Assembly: GCF_022829405.1 (NCBI RefSeq)
Contig: NZ_JAKSXW010000038.1
Span: 43,459 to 107,458 of the forward strand
Direction of reading: 5' to 3'
DNA length: 64,000 nucleotides
DNA from: Methylobacterium sp. J-076
GTDB lineage: Bacteria > Pseudomonadota > Alphaproteobacteria > Rhizobiales > Beijerinckiaceae
Numbering within the stretch: the first letter of the stretch is position 1; every line of letters starts with the position of its first letter. Below the pieces are notes generated by a model. The model ran no database searches. It was not told the origin of the DNA and worked only from the letters and a program-made list of their open reading frames with translations. Below, piece by piece: positions 16,246 to 25,514 of this stretch. Made by a program: the position numbers and the translations under genes.

Positions 16246-16270
16246 CCCAGGGGCCCCCAAGGCCCCTGGG
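16246..16270 (+). terminator. Stem-loop after glgP
   Basis: CCCAGGGGCC and GGCCCCTGGG form a perfect 10-bp stem with a 5-base loop, starting 15 bases after the glgP stop. There is no T-tract. The motif resembles the smaller CCAGGGGC..GCCCCTGG hairpin at 25544-25562, so it may also be a short dispersed palindrome. Confidence 0.5.
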
Positions 16271-16365
16271 TGGGGGGCGGGGGCAAGACCCCGGCCTCGC
16301 ACTCCCCTCTACCTCCACAGGCGATCATGTCGTCAGATCGACCCGGATGGCGTAGTCAGCAGGCC

Positions 16366-16710
16366 ATGCTCACCCTCTTTCGCCTCGCCTTCTGGACGAT
16401 CCTGGCGGTCCTGGTTTTCGTGACCCTGTCGCCCATCGGCCTGCGGCCCGAAGTGGGGCCCGCCAACCTGGAGCGGAGCGTCGCCTATCTCCTGTTCGGG
16501 GGATTGGCGGCGCTCGCGTTCCCGCGGCACCGCATCGCGATCCTCGTGGCGGTCATCGCCGTCGCCGGCCTCCTCGAAGCCGGACAGGGCCTCGCGGCCA
16601 GCCGCCACGGCCGGATCGGCGACTTCCTGGTGAAGGCCGGGAGCGGGGCCGCCGGATGGCTCGCCGCCTCCGCGCTGATCGCGATGGCGGCCCGGCCGAA
16701 GGCGGGCTGA
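16366..16710 (+). CDS. VanZ-like small membrane protein
   Basis: The 114-residue product has about four hydrophobic segments: an N-terminal helix leading to LSPIGLRP, then SVAYLLFGGLAALAF, IAILVAVIAVAGLLEAGQGL and a C-terminal GAAGWLAASALIAMAA. The polar signature between the last helices (LLEAGQ..RHGRIGDFLVKAGSGAAG) is typical of VanZ-family proteins common in Rhizobiales, whose function is unknown. ATG 16366 begins at the first hydrophobic segment; an in-frame ATG at 16327 would add a 13-residue polar leader and cannot be excluded. It follows glgP after the stem-loop and converges with rlmN. No link to glucan metabolism is visible. Confidence 0.75.
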   Translation: MLTLFRLAFWTILAVLVFVTLSPIGLRPEVGPANLERSVAYLLFGGLAALAFPRHRIAILVAVIAVAGLLEAGQGLAASRHGRIGDFLVKAGSGAAGWLAASALIAMAARPKAG

Positions 16711-16731
16711 CCCCGCCCCGCGGCGTCGCCC

Positions 16732-18012
16732 TCAATCCTCGTCGCTGATGTAGAGCCCTTCGGCGATGCCGTCCTCCAGCATCATCCGGGCGCGGACGCG
16801 CAGCTTCTCGGTCTCGCTCTTGAGCTGGCCGCAGGCGGCGAGGATGTCCCGGCCCCGGGGCGTGCGCACCGGCGAGGCGTAGCCGGCGTTGAACACGATC
16901 TCCGAGAACCGCTCGATCCGGTCCCAGTCGGAGCACGCGTAGCGGCTGCCGGGCCAGGGGTTGAACGGGATCAGGTTGATCTTGGCCGGGATGCCCTTGA
17001 GCAGCCGCACCAGCTCCTTCGCGTCCGCATCGGAATCGTTGACGCCCTTCAGCATCACGTACTCGAAGGTGATGCGCCGGGCGTTGTTGAGCCCCGGATA
17101 GGCCCGGCACGCGGCGAGCAGATCGCGGATCGGATACTTGCGGTTGAGCGGCACGAGCTCGTCGCGCAGGTCGTCGCGCACCGCGTGGAGGGAGATCGCC
17201 AGCATGGCGTTCGCCTCCGCGCCGAGGCGGGGGATCTGCGGCACGACGCCGGATGTGGAGACGGTGATCCGCCGCCGGGACAGGCCGAGGCCCTCCTGGT
17301 CCGCCATCACCCCCACCGCATCGACCACCGCGTCGAAGTTGTAGAGGGGCTCGCCCATGCCCATGAACACGATGTTGGTGACGAGGCGGCCGACCTCGCC
17401 GCCGCCGGCCGCATCGCGGCTCGGCATCTGGCCGGTCCAGTCGCCGAGCTCGTCCCGGGCGACGACGAGTTGCTGGACGATCTCGGCGGCCGAGAGGTTG
17501 CGCACGAGGCGCTGGGTGCCGGTGTGGCAGAACGAGCAGGTGAGGGTGCAGCCGACTTGGCTGGACACGCAGAGCGTCCCGCGGTCCGGGCCAGGGATGT
17601 AGACGCACTCGATCTCGGCGCCGCGGTTGTGCTCCTGCGCGTTGGTCGGCGCCATGCGCAGCAGCCACTTGCGGGTGCCGTCGCGGGAGACCTGCCGGCT
17701 GACGACCTCCGGGCGCTCCAGGGTGAAGTGCTGGGCGAGTTCGGCCTTCAGGCCTTTCCCGATGGTGGTCATCTCGCCGAAGTCGGTGGCGCCCCGGAGG
17801 TTGATCCAGTGCCAGACCTGGCCCGCACGCATCCGGCTCTCGCGCTCGGGTACGCCGGCCTCGATGAGGCGGGCCTTCAGGTCGTCGCGGGTGAGGCCGA
17901 CGAGGGAGAGCTTCCGGCCGGGGAGGGCGGTGCGCTCGGGCCGGAACTCGGGGGTCTTCTCAATGGCGGAAAGAGCAGCCACACGGCCGCTGTCGAGCGA
18001 CGGCGTCGCCAT
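16732..18012 (-). CDS. rlmN: 23S rRNA (adenine-2503-C2)/tRNA adenine-37 methyltransferase
   Basis: RlmN is a radical-SAM enzyme that methylates C2 of A2503 in 23S rRNA and of A37 in some tRNAs. The CX3CX2C iron-sulfur motif is C155, C159 and C162 in [12 protein letters not shown], and the methyl-shuttling C-terminal cysteine is C360 in SRYACSDWD. The 426-residue length exceeds E. coli RlmN (384) mainly through an N-terminal extension of about 35 residues, as in other alphaproteobacteria. The start ATG 18012 is preceded by GAAGGGA, which lies in one arm of a perfect 7-bp hairpin in the leader. It is a single gene converging with the VanZ-like gene. Confidence 0.95.
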   Translation of the reverse strand: MATPSLDSGRVAALSAIEKTPEFRPERTALPGRKLSLVGLTRDDLKARLIEAGVPERESRMRAGQVWHWINLRGATDFGEMTTIGKGLKAELAQHFTLERPEVVSRQVSRDGTRKWLLRMAPTNAQEHNRGAEIECVYIPGPDRGTLCVSSQVGCTLTCSFCHTGTQRLVRNLSAAEIVQQLVVARDELGDWTGQMPSRDAAGGGEVGRLVTNIVFMGMGEPLYNFDAVVDAVGVMADQEGLGLSRRRITVSTSGVVPQIPRLGAEANAMLAISLHAVRDDLRDELVPLNRKYPIRDLLAACRAYPGLNNARRITFEYVMLKGVNDSDADAKELVRLLKGIPAKINLIPFNPWPGSRYACSDWDRIERFSEIVFNAGYASPVRTPRGRDILAACGQLKSETEKLRVRARMMLEDGIAEGLYISDED

Positions 18013-18023
18013 GGTGATGCGGA

Positions 18024-18041
18024 TCCCTTCGGTTGAAGGGA
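18024..18041 (-). promoter_or_regulatory. Leader hairpin covering the rlmN ribosome-binding site
   Basis: On the minus strand TCCCTTC and GAAGGGA pair in a perfect 7-bp stem with a 4-base loop, and GAAGGGA is the only Shine-Dalgarno-like sequence before ATG 18012 (11-base gap). Pairing would hide it from ribosomes, so the hairpin could reduce or tune translation. Confidence 0.35.
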
Positions 18042-18215
18042 CCTCATATAGTCGATCTCGTGGGCGGATGCGACCTGGTGCATCGATCCAGACGAAGGCG
18101 TCAGCCGTGTCTGGAAAAATTGATGCGAAAACAAGGAGCTAGGGCAGATACGCATGAACGAAGTGAGTGCGTGACCGCACTAGCGGGCCGCATGCCAGCT
18201 TTCTCCCGATCATCA

Positions 18216-18324
18216 CCTCATCCTGAGGTGCCCGCATCAGCGGGCCTCGAAGGAGGGCTCCAGAAAGCTCCGTGATCCCTGGAGCCCTCCTTCGCGGCGG
18301 CTGACGCCGCACCTCAGGATGAGG
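18216..18324. repeat. 109-bp palindromic intergenic element, family A copy 1
   Basis: The ends are a perfect 16-bp inverted repeat: CCTCATCCTGAGGTGC at 18216-18231 and its complement at 18309-18324. Between them lie paired arms of the type GGAGGGCTCC / GGAGCCCTCC, so the whole can fold as a branched hairpin. It shares this layout and sequence with copies at 30313-30450, 35089-35195 and 38449-38557. It lies in the 356-base gap between rlmN and grxD, which otherwise holds the rlmN promoter region and no gene. Confidence 0.85.
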
Positions 18325-18337
18325 AGGAGTGTAGGGT

Positions 18338-18357
18338 CACCCCTCACAGGAGGGGTG
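18338..18357 (-). terminator. Stem-loop after grxD
   Basis: CACCCCTC and GAGGGGTG form a perfect 8-bp stem with a 4-base loop, 11 bases beyond the grxD stop. No T-tract follows on the minus strand. It is placed to end the purL-bolA-DUF29-grxD transcript. Confidence 0.45.
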
Positions 18358-18368
18358 CCCGGCCCCGA

Positions 18369-18707
18369 TCAGGCGGCGGCGGTCTTCACCGGCACACCCT
18401 TCTCGGCGAGGAAGGTCTGCAGCTCGCCCGACTGGAACATCTCGCGGGTGATGTCGCAGCCGCCGACGAACTCGCCCTTCACGTAGATCTGGGGGATGGT
18501 CGGCCAGTTCGAGAAGGCCTTGATGCCCTCGCGGATGCCCTGGTCGGCCAGGACGTTCACGCCCTTGAACGGCACGCCGAGGTAGGTGAGGATCTGCACC
18601 ACCTGCCCCGAGAAACCGCATTGCGGCATCTGCGGCGTGCCCTTCATGAAGACCACCACGTCCTGGGAGGCGATCTCGTTCTGGATGGTCGCGTTGGCGT
18701 CGGTCAT
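18369..18707 (-). CDS. grxD: Monothiol glutaredoxin, Grx4 family
   Basis: Monothiol CGFS glutaredoxins bind a bridging [2Fe-2S] cluster with glutathione and act in iron-sulfur delivery, usually with a BolA partner. The 112-residue protein has the active-site C30-G-F-S, the lysine in MKGTPQMPQCGFS, the WPTIPQIYVKGEFVGGCDI block with its cis-proline, and ends with an alanine tail. It is the last gene of a minus-strand run beginning with purL; bolA is two genes upstream. Its ATG lies 29 bases after the DUF29 gene stop. Confidence 0.95.
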   Translation of the reverse strand: MTDANATIQNEIASQDVVVFMKGTPQMPQCGFSGQVVQILTYLGVPFKGVNVLADQGIREGIKAFSNWPTIPQIYVKGEFVGGCDITREMFQSGELQTFLAEKGVPVKTAAA

Positions 18708-18736
18708 CGAAGAGTCCTTGTTTCCGTAACGGTGAT

Positions 18737-19243
18737 CTAGTGACGGTCGGGCGGGGATTTCAACACGGCGGCGAGGCGTTCGAGACCGCGATCCATGTCG
18801 AAGTCGGGTGCCGTCAGTTCTTCGGGCGTGAACGGCAGGCGATCGGGCAGGCCGGCGATGAGGGAATCTCCGAACTCATCGAGCGCCGCCCGGGCGAGCC
18901 TGATGGAGCGCGCCCAGAGGCGGTCCCAGTCGATCCGCTGGCGCATCGAGCGGCGATACGTCTTCTCGGCGGCCGCGTGGTGCAGGAGCACTTCCGTTCG
19001 CCACGAACGGGTCGATTGCGCGGAGGGAGCCGACGCATATTTCAGGATGTGGATCAGCATCTGGGCGAGGGCGCTCTCCACCCGCTCGATATCGGACCGC
19101 CCCACGCTCTCGATCTCCTCGATCACGTTCTCCCAATCGACCGCGTTCGACAGGTCGCTCCGGGCGGCGAGGGCGCGCAGGGCCGCCACCTGTTCGTCGG
19201 CCCAGGTCACGATGTCGTCGTCGTAGAGGGTCGGCCGGTCCAT
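18737..19243 (-). CDS. DUF29 family protein
   Basis: The 168-residue product matches the DUF29 family found in cyanobacteria and alphaproteobacteria, function unknown. It shows the family features LYDDDIVTWADEQVAALR at the start, DWENVIEEIESVGRSD in the first third, and the LLHILKY-like helix (MLIHILKYASAPS) followed by WRTEV. There is no signal peptide or membrane segment. It is wedged between bolA (23 bases) and grxD (29 bases), two genes that are usually adjacent or nearly so in Rhizobiales. The short gaps imply one transcript. The start ATG 19243 is fixed by the family N-terminus; the frame remains open far upstream only as a shadow of purL. Confidence 0.85.
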   Translation of the reverse strand: MDRPTLYDDDIVTWADEQVAALRALAARSDLSNAVDWENVIEEIESVGRSDIERVESALAQMLIHILKYASAPSAQSTRSWRTEVLLHHAAAEKTYRRSMRQRIDWDRLWARSIRLARAALDEFGDSLIAGLPDRLPFTPEELTAPDFDMDRGLERLAAVLKSPPDRH

Positions 19244-19266
19244 CGGGAGCGCCTCCGCGGGGGGCC

Positions 19267-19503
19267 TCAATCCTGCGGGAGGCCCGTGGTCAGCGCAAGG
19301 GCGTGGAGCACACCCCCCATGCGCCCCTGGAGGGCGCCGTAGACCATCTGGTGCTGGGCCACCCGGGTCTTGCCCTTGAAGGCGGCGGAGAGGACGGTGG
19401 CGGCGTAGTGGTCGCCGTCCCCGGCGAGGTCGCGGATCTCGACCTTCGCGTCGGGCAGGGCCTCGACGATCATGCGCTCGATCTCGCGGGCATCCATCGG
19501 CAT
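19267..19503 (-). CDS. bolA: BolA/IbaG family iron-sulfur partner protein
   Basis: This 78-residue protein belongs to the BolA family, which forms [2Fe-2S]-bridged complexes with CGFS glutaredoxins. The IbaG-like core is seen: ARE-IERMIVEALPDAKVEIRDLAGDGDHYAATVLSAAF is reflected in the stretches EALPDAKVEI and GDGDHYAATV, with the conserved GKTRVAQHQMVYGAL helix carrying the histidine proposed as a cluster ligand. ATG 19503 is used because GGAG stands close upstream on the minus strand; ATG 19497 is the alternative. It starts 18 bases after purL, and grxD lies two genes downstream in the same run. Confidence 0.93.
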   Translation of the reverse strand: MPMDAREIERMIVEALPDAKVEIRDLAGDGDHYAATVLSAAFKGKTRVAQHQMVYGALQGRMGGVLHALALTTGLPQD

Positions 19504-19521
19504 GGAACGATTCTCCGAAAT

Positions 19522-21747
19522 TCAGGCGGCGGGGGCGGCGGGCTGGCTCGCCATGTAGGCCGGCATCCAGCCCTCGTGGGCCTCGCGGAGGTCGGCGACG
19601 GCGATGGTCTCGCCGCCGGGCAGGGTCAGGCGGTCGGAGCCGGTGATGCCCACGACCGCGGCGGCGATGCCCTGCGCCGCGGCGCTGGTGAGCAGGTCGG
19701 CGGCGGTCTCGGGCGCCACGGCGATCAGGTAGCGGCCCTGGTCCTCGCCGAACAGGTAGGCGTGGGCCGGCAGGTCCACCGGCACGTCCGGCAGGGCCGC
19801 GCCGAGGCCGCCCGCCATCGCCATCTCGGCCAGGGCGACGGCGAGGCCGCCGTCCGACAGGTCGTGGACAGTATCGACCGTGCCCGCGACGATCAGCCCG
19901 CGCACGAAATCGCCGTGGCGGCGCTCCAGGGCGAGGTCCACCGGCGGGGGCGCGCCCTCCTCGCGGCCCTCGACCACCGCGAGGTAGGCCGACTGGCCGA
20001 GCCAGCCTTCGCCCGCCCCGATCAGCACCAGGGCGTCGCCCTCGCGCTTCAGGGCGATGGTGGCGTGGCGGGTGACGTCGTCGAGCACGCCGACGCCGCC
20101 GATGGTCGGGGTGGGCAGGATGCCGACGCCGTTGGTCTCGTTGTAGAGGGAGACGTTGCCGGACACGACCGGGAAGTCGAGCGCCCGGCACGCCTCGCCG
20201 ATGCCCTGGAGGCAGCCGACGAGCTGGCCCATCACCTCCGGCTTCTCCGGGTTGCCGAAGTTGAGGTTGTCGGTGATGGCGAGGGGGCGCCCGCCCACCG
20301 CCGAGATGTTGCGCCACGCCTCGGCCACCGCCTGCCGGCCGCCCTCGACCGGGTCGGCCTCGCAGTAGCGCGGCGTCACGTCGCAGGTGATGGCGAGGCC
20401 CTTGGGGCCGTCCTCGATCCGTACGATGGCCGCGTCGCCGCCAGGCTTCTGCACGGTGTTGCCGAGGATGAAGTGGTCGTACTGCTCGTAGACCCAGCGC
20501 TTCGAGGCGAGGTCCGGCGCGGCCACGAGACGCTTCAGCGCGTCGGCCAGGGAGGCGGGCGCGGCCACGTCCGCGGGGCGGATGACGTCCCGATGGGTGT
20601 TGGCGAGGTGCGGCCGGTCGTAGAGGGGTGCCTCGTCGCCGAGTTCCTTGATCGGCAGGTCGGCCACCGTCTCGCCGTGCCACTTCACGACGAAGCGGAG
20701 GGTGTCGGTGGTCCTGCCGATCACCGCGAAGTCGAGACCCCACTTCACGAAGATCGCCTCGGCCTCTGCCTCCATGCCGGGCTTGAGCACCATGAGCATC
20801 CGCTCCTGGCTCTCGGAGAGCATCATCTCGTAGGGGGTCATGCCCTCCTCGCGGGCGGGCACCTTCTCGATGTCGAGCTCGACCCCGAGGTCGCCCTTGG
20901 CGCCCATCTCGACGGCCGAGCAGGTGAGCCCCGCCGCGCCCATGTCCTGGATGGCGATGACCGCCCCCGAGGCCATCAGCTCCAGGCAGGCTTCCAGCAG
21001 CAGCTTTTCGGCGAAGGGGTCGCCCACCTGCACGGTGGGGCGCTTGGCCTCCGTGCCCTCGTCGAACTCGGCGGAGGCCATGGTGGCGCCATGGATGCCG
21101 TCCCGGCCGGTCTTGGAGCCGAGGTAGACGATCGGGTTCCCCACGCCGGCCGCCGCCGCGTAGAAGATGCCGTCCTGCTTGGCGAGGCCCACCGCCATGG
21201 CGTTGACGAGGATGTTGCCGTCGTAGCGCCGATGGAAGCCGACCTGCCCGCCGACGGTGGGCACGCCGAAGGAATTGCCGTAGCCGCCCACGCCCGCCAC
21301 CACGCCGGAGACGAGGCCCCGGGTGCGGGGATGCTCGGGATCGCCGAATCGCAGGGCGTTCAGGGCCGCGATGGGGCGCGCGCCCATGGTGAACACGTCG
21401 CGCAGGATGCCGCCGACCCCGGTCGCCGCGCCCTGGTAGGGCTCGATGAAGCTCGGGTGGTTGTGGCTCTCCATCTTGAAGACGCAGGCCATCCCGTCGC
21501 CGATGTCGATGACGCCGGCATTCTCGCCGGGCCCCTGGATCACCCACGGCGCCGAGGTCGGCAGCCCGCGCAGGTGCTTGCGGGAGGACTTGTACGAGCA
21601 ATGCTCGTTCCACATCGCCGAGACGATGCCGAGCTCGGTCAGCGTCGGGTCTCGGCCGATGAGCGCCCGGAAGCGGTCGTACTCGTCCGGTTTGAGGCCG
21701 TGCTGGGCCACGAGCTCGGGCGTGATCGGGACATCGTTGCGGAACAT
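19522..21747 (-). CDS. purL: Phosphoribosylformylglycinamidine synthase subunit PurL
   Basis: PurL is the ATP-dependent synthetase subunit that converts formylglycinamide ribonucleotide to the amidine in purine synthesis, with PurQ and PurS supplied from elsewhere. The 741-residue size is the small-PurL type. Signature stretches include [47 protein letters not shown] and [18 protein letters not shown] near the N-terminus, and the repeated AIRS-like half with [16 protein letters not shown]. It heads the purL-bolA-DUF29-grxD run. The 198-base gap upstream to recQ should hold its promoter. Confidence 0.96.
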   Translation of the reverse strand: MFRNDVPITPELVAQHGLKPDEYDRFRALIGRDPTLTELGIVSAMWNEHCSYKSSRKHLRGLPTSAPWVIQGPGENAGVIDIGDGMACVFKMESHNHPSFIEPYQGAATGVGGILRDVFTMGARPIAALNALRFGDPEHPRTRGLVSGVVAGVGGYGNSFGVPTVGGQVGFHRRYDGNILVNAMAVGLAKQDGIFYAAAAGVGNPIVYLGSKTGRDGIHGATMASAEFDEGTEAKRPTVQVGDPFAEKLLLEACLELMASGAVIAIQDMGAAGLTCSAVEMGAKGDLGVELDIEKVPAREEGMTPYEMMLSESQERMLMVLKPGMEAEAEAIFVKWGLDFAVIGRTTDTLRFVVKWHGETVADLPIKELGDEAPLYDRPHLANTHRDVIRPADVAAPASLADALKRLVAAPDLASKRWVYEQYDHFILGNTVQKPGGDAAIVRIEDGPKGLAITCDVTPRYCEADPVEGGRQAVAEAWRNISAVGGRPLAITDNLNFGNPEKPEVMGQLVGCLQGIGEACRALDFPVVSGNVSLYNETNGVGILPTPTIGGVGVLDDVTRHATIALKREGDALVLIGAGEGWLGQSAYLAVVEGREEGAPPPVDLALERRHGDFVRGLIVAGTVDTVHDLSDGGLAVALAEMAMAGGLGAALPDVPVDLPAHAYLFGEDQGRYLIAVAPETAADLLTSAAAQGIAAAVVGITGSDRLTLPGGETIAVADLREAHEGWMPAYMASQPAAPAA

Positions 21748-21911
21748 ACGGCGGTCTCGACGAACAGGCCTACGGCGGCGGACCCGGACCGGGCGCTGTG
21801 GCAGTCGCGCCCGATTAGTGCCTTCCGGACCTGCGATGCAACATCCGGCCTGTCTCTCATGTGAATGGCGGGGGATTCGGCACGGTTTTCGCGGCCCTGG
21901 CGCCGTATCTC

Positions 21912-21935
21912 CCCCTCTCCTCCGCGGGGGAGGGG
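21912..21935 (-). terminator. GC-rich stem-loop after recQ
   Basis: CCCCTC and GAGGGG arms (plus-strand view) enclose a GC-rich loop, 11 bases beyond the recQ stop codon. There is no T-tract. The same kind of CCCCTC/GAGGGG hairpin recurs in other intergenic gaps of the window. Confidence 0.35.
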
Positions 21936-21945
21936 TTCAGGTGCC

Positions 21946-23787
21946 CTACGTCCCCGGCGCGTGGCTCAGGAACTCGCCGATCGCCTCCGCGAAGCGCCCG
22001 CCATAGGCCTCGCGCTTGCGCTCGCCGACCCCGTGGATCGTGCGCATCGCCCAGAGGTCGATGGGTTTCTGGCGGGCCATCTCGATCAGGGTGCGGTCGG
22101 GGAAGACCATGAAGGCGGCGATGCCCTCGGCCCGGGCGATGGTGGCGCGCAGGCCGCGCAGGTGCTGGAACAGGGCCTCGTCCGCCTCGGGCAGGCCCAG
22201 CTCCTCGGTCGCGCGGGGCGCCGTGCGACGGCGCTCTCGGGAGGCGGGCTTGGGCTCGGGATCGGGCCGGAGGGTGACGGGTTCGCGCCCGTAGAGGATC
22301 TCCGTCCCCCGCTCGGTGAGGCTGAGGCCGCCGTAGCCGTCGGAGTTCTCGGCGACCGCGCCGGCCGCGAAGAGCTGGCGCAGGATCGCCCGCCACGCCG
22401 TGACCGTCTTGTCGGAGCCGACCCCGAAGGTCTTGAGCCCGTCATGGCCGTTGCGGCGGATCTGGTCGCTCTCCTTGCCGTGCACCACGTCGCAGACATA
22501 GGCCGCGCCGAAGCGCTGGCCGGTGCGCACGATGGCCGAGAGGAGCTTCTGGGCGGGCACGGTGCCGTCCACCAGTTCCACCCCGTCGCGGCACAGGTCG
22601 CAGCGGCCGCAGCGCCCGCTCGCCTCGCCGAAATAGGCGAGCAGCGATTGCCGCCGGCAGGAGGCGCCCTCGCACAGGGCGATCATCGCCTCCAGCTTGC
22701 GCCGCTCGGTCCGGCGGCGCTCGTCGGAGATCTCCTTCTCGTCGATCTGGCGGCGGCGCAGTGCCATGTCGTCCAGGCCGTAGAGGGTGAGGGTGTCGGC
22801 GGGCAGCCCGTCGCGGCCGGCGCGGCCGATCTCCTGGTAGTAGCCCTCGACGTTGGTGGGCATGTCGGCGTGGCAGACGAAGCGCACGTCGGGCTTGTTG
22901 ATGCCCATGCCGAAGGCGACGGTGGCGGTCATCACCACCCCGTCCTCCTGGAGGAAGCGGTCCTGGTTGCGCATCCGCGTGCCCTGGTCGAGGCCGGCAT
23001 GGTAGGGCAGGGCGTTGAACCCGTCCTTGCTCAGGGTCTCGGCCAATTGCTCCGTGCGCTTGCGCGACGAGCAGTAGATGATCCCGCTCTCGGCGCGGCG
23101 GTGCTTCAGGAACCGCTCGATCTGCCGGGCCGGGTTGTCCTTCGGCTGGAAGGTCAGGCGGATGTTCGGCCGGTCGAAGGAGTGGACGAAGATCCTCGGC
23201 GCCCGCCCCTCGGGGAACAGCCGCTCGGCGATCTCGGCGCGGGTGGCAGCATCCGCGGTGGCGGTGAGGGCGACGGTCTGGACGTTGCCGAGCGCCTCCC
23301 GCGCCCGGGCGATCTCCCGGTATTCGGGGCGGAAATCGTGCCCCCATTGCGAGACGCAGTGGCACTCGTCCACCGCGAGCCGGCGCACCCCGGCCCCGCG
23401 CAGGGCCTCCATGCAGCCGTCCATCAGCAACCGCTCGGGGGAGACGAACAGCAGCCGCATCTCCCCCGAGCGGATGGCGCGCCACGTCTCGCGGGATTCG
23501 GTCTCGGGCACCGTGGAGTTGAGGGTCGCCGCCGGGATGCCGACGCTGCGCATCTGCTGCACCTGATCGTGCATCAGGGCGATCAGCGGCGAGACCACCA
23601 CGGTGAGCCCGGCATCAACCAGGGCCGGGAGCTGGTAGGTCATCGACTTGCCGGAGCCGGTGGGCATCACGGCGAAGACGTCCTCCCCGTCGAGGACCGC
23701 GCCGATCACCTCGTCCTGGCCGGGCCGGAAATCCTCGTAGCCGAAGGTCTCCTTCAGTGCGGCGCGGGCCTCGTCGAGGCGGGTCAT
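21946..23787 (-). CDS. recQ: ATP-dependent DNA helicase RecQ
   Basis: RecQ is a 3'-5' superfamily 2 helicase acting in recombination and replication-fork repair. The 613-residue protein has the complete bacterial architecture: helicase core with K47 in [10 protein letters not shown] and the DECH box at D140, motif [10 protein letters not shown], the zinc-binding domain with cysteines in CEGASCRRQ and GRCGRCDLC, a winged-helix domain (~410-500), and a C-terminal HRDC domain (~530-605). The start [16 protein letters not shown] is the family-typical start. It is divergent from the vapBC pair across 79 bases. Confidence 0.96.
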   Translation of the reverse strand: MTRLDEARAALKETFGYEDFRPGQDEVIGAVLDGEDVFAVMPTGSGKSMTYQLPALVDAGLTVVVSPLIALMHDQVQQMRSVGIPAATLNSTVPETESRETWRAIRSGEMRLLFVSPERLLMDGCMEALRGAGVRRLAVDECHCVSQWGHDFRPEYREIARAREALGNVQTVALTATADAATRAEIAERLFPEGRAPRIFVHSFDRPNIRLTFQPKDNPARQIERFLKHRRAESGIIYCSSRKRTEQLAETLSKDGFNALPYHAGLDQGTRMRNQDRFLQEDGVVMTATVAFGMGINKPDVRFVCHADMPTNVEGYYQEIGRAGRDGLPADTLTLYGLDDMALRRRQIDEKEISDERRRTERRKLEAMIALCEGASCRRQSLLAYFGEASGRCGRCDLCRDGVELVDGTVPAQKLLSAIVRTGQRFGAAYVCDVVHGKESDQIRRNGHDGLKTFGVGSDKTVTAWRAILRQLFAAGAVAENSDGYGGLSLTERGTEILYGREPVTLRPDPEPKPASRERRRTAPRATEELGLPEADEALFQHLRGLRATIARAEGIAAFMVFPDRTLIEMARQKPIDLWAMRTIHGVGERKREAYGGRFAEAIGEFLSHAPGT

Positions 23788-23866
23788 CCGGGTTCTCTCA
23801 ATTTCTGGTGTGCTTGCGGCAAGGGTCGGGCTGGCTTACGTTTTTCCGCTCACCACGGAGGCAGCC

Positions 23867-24106
23867 ATGCCGCTCACCATCGCCAGCGACGAGGTCGATC
23901 AGCTTGCCGAGAAATTGGCATCGCGGACGGGCGTGAGCAAGGCCGAGGCGGTGCGGCTTGCTCTGGTGAACGAACTGGCGCGGCGGGACGAGTCGTTGGC
24001 CGACTTTCTCGACAGGATCAAGCCGATCCAGGATGCCTTGGCGGCATACCCGAAGACCGGCCTGAAGGCCGACAAGGCCTTCTATGACAGCCTCTACGAG
24101 GATTGA
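23867..24106 (+). CDS. vapB: VapB-type antitoxin (Rv0623-like)
   Basis: The 79-residue protein has the N-terminal segment EVDQLAEKLASRTGVSKAEAVRLAL, a helix-turn-helix-like element of the Rv0623/PSK family of VapB antitoxins, and a C-terminal tail ending FYDSLYED that should bind the toxin. ATG 23867 is chosen because GGAGG at 23857-23861 precedes it at 5 bases. Its TGA overlaps the vapC ATG by one base (TGATG). A short inverted repeat CTTGC-G-GCAAG at 23813-23823 lies upstream and could be its operator. Base composition is less GC-rich than recQ. Confidence 0.85.
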   Translation: MPLTIASDEVDQLAEKLASRTGVSKAEAVRLALVNELARRDESLADFLDRIKPIQDALAAYPKTGLKADKAFYDSLYED

Positions 24107-24504
24107 TGGTCATCGATGCGTCGGCTCTCGTCGCGATTCTCTGTCGCGAGCCCGGCTATGAGCTTATCGCCGACCGAATCCGCCGTGCATCCCGACGTCT
24201 GACCAACGGAATCGCCCTATTTGAAACGGCGTTGGCCGTGGCTCGGATCCAAACAGTCGGCATCGATGACGCGGTCGCGATCGTGAACGATTTCCGCGTG
24301 AGAAACGGCATCGTGCCGGTTTCGATGGGATTGGTGGAAGCCCGCCTCGCTCTCGCGGCCCATGCCCGCTTCGGCAAGGGCCGCCATCCGGCCCGCCTCA
24401 ACCTCGGCGACTGCTTCGCCTATGCCTGTGCCAAGGCGCACGGGGCGCGGCTGCTGTTCGTCGGGGACGATTTTCCGCAGACCAACATCGCCCCCGCGCT
24501 CTGA
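24106..24504 (+). CDS. vapC: VapC-type PIN-domain ribonuclease toxin
   Basis: This 132-residue PIN-domain protein is the expected toxin of a VapBC pair. Acidic residues of the Mg-dependent nuclease site are visible: D4 in MVIDASALVAIL, E in ALFETALAVAR, D in LNLGDCFAYACAKA and D in LLFVGDDF, all in their family order. ATG 24106 overlaps the vapB stop; a TTG three bases upstream is less likely. It converges with denD, whose stop lies seven bases downstream, so no terminator separates them. Confidence 0.88.
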   Translation: MVIDASALVAILCREPGYELIADRIRRASRRLTNGIALFETALAVARIQTVGIDDAVAIVNDFRVRNGIVPVSMGLVEARLALAAHARFGKGRHPARLNLGDCFAYACAKAHGARLLFVGDDFPQTNIAPAL

Positions 24505-24511
24505 CGCCCCC

Positions 24512-25489
24512 TCACCCCCCGTGGGATTCGGCGATGTGCTGGGCCACGATGGCGTCGAACGAGGCGTCCGCCTGGAAGCCCAGCGCCGTCGCGGCCTCGG
24601 TGTCGAAGGCCGCGGGCCAGGTCTCCACGATGCGGCGGACCGCCTCGTCGGGCTCCCGGCGAATCAGGGCCACCGCCTTGTCGCCGGCCGCCCGGCGCAG
24701 GGCCTCGATCTCCTCGGCCACCGTCGCGGAGATACCGGGCATGGTCAGGCTCCGGCGGGTGCCGAGGCGGGAAAGGTCGAGGGCCGCCGCGTGGGTGAGG
24801 AAGCCCACCGCCGCCGCCGGGCTCGCGAACCAGTGCCGCACCGTGTCGGCGACGGGCAGGATCGCCTCCTGCCCGGCCAGCGGCTCGCGCAGGATGCCGG
24901 AGAAGAAGCCCGAGGCCGCCTTGTTCGGCTTGCCCGGCCGCACGCAGATCGTCGGCAGGCGCAGGCCGATCCCGTCGAAGATGCCCCGCCGCGCGTAGTC
25001 GGCGAGGAGCATCTCGCCCATCGCCTTCTGCGTGCCGTAGGAGGTCGCCGGGCGCAGGATGAAGTCGTCGGGGATGATGTCGGGCAAGGGCGGCCCGAAC
25101 ACGGCGAGGGAGGAGGTGAAGATCACCTTCGGCCGGTAGCCGTCGCTGAGATGGGCGGCGCGGATCGCCTCGAACAGGAAGCGCGTCGCGTCGAGGTTGA
25201 CCCGATAGCCGAGGTCGAAATTCGCCTCGGCCTCGCCGGAGACCACCGCCGCGAGGTGGAAGATCACCTCCGGCCGGTCGCGGATCGCCGCCTCGGCGGC
25301 GCCGGGGGCGGAGAGGTCGGCGGCCTCGGCGCGCACCGGGCCGGGCACGCCGTCGGGGGCGGTGGGGGCCACCACGTCGAGGAGGGTCAGCCCGGTGAGG
25401 GGCTGCCCGCCGACGGCGCCCCCGGCGACGAGGGCCTCGACGAGGCGCCGGCCGATCATGCCGGCGGCACCGAGGATCAGGGCGTGCAT
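24512..25489 (-). CDS. denD: D-erythronate dehydrogenase
   Basis: DenD oxidises D-erythronate to 2-oxo-tetronate with NAD. The 325-residue protein is a short-chain/epimerase-type Rossmann enzyme: the glycine motif LILGAAGMIGRRL is at the N-terminus, the FHLAAVVSGEAEANFDLG stretch is typical of the DenD group, and the catalytic SSLAVFG...YGTQKAMGE (Ser, Tyr-x3-Lys) is complete. Its product is used by OtnI and OtnK encoded upstream in the same direction, which supports the specific assignment over a generic epimerase. A 125-base gap with a palindromic element separates it from otnK, so expression could be lower than that of the rest of the operon. Confidence 0.85.
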   Translation of the reverse strand: MHALILGAAGMIGRRLVEALVAGGAVGGQPLTGLTLLDVVAPTAPDGVPGPVRAEAADLSAPGAAEAAIRDRPEVIFHLAAVVSGEAEANFDLGYRVNLDATRFLFEAIRAAHLSDGYRPKVIFTSSLAVFGPPLPDIIPDDFILRPATSYGTQKAMGEMLLADYARRGIFDGIGLRLPTICVRPGKPNKAASGFFSGILREPLAGQEAILPVADTVRHWFASPAAAVGFLTHAAALDLSRLGTRRSLTMPGISATVAEEIEALRRAAGDKAVALIRREPDEAVRRIVETWPAAFDTEAATALGFQADASFDAIVAQHIAESHGG

Positions 25490-25514
25490 GGGAAGCCTCC
25501 GTCAATCGTGGGGA

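Noticed and set aside
19244..21613. Upstream extension of the DUF29 frame through bolA and purL
   Set aside because: The frame stays open only because it lies out of frame in purL; DUF29 similarity starts at 19243.
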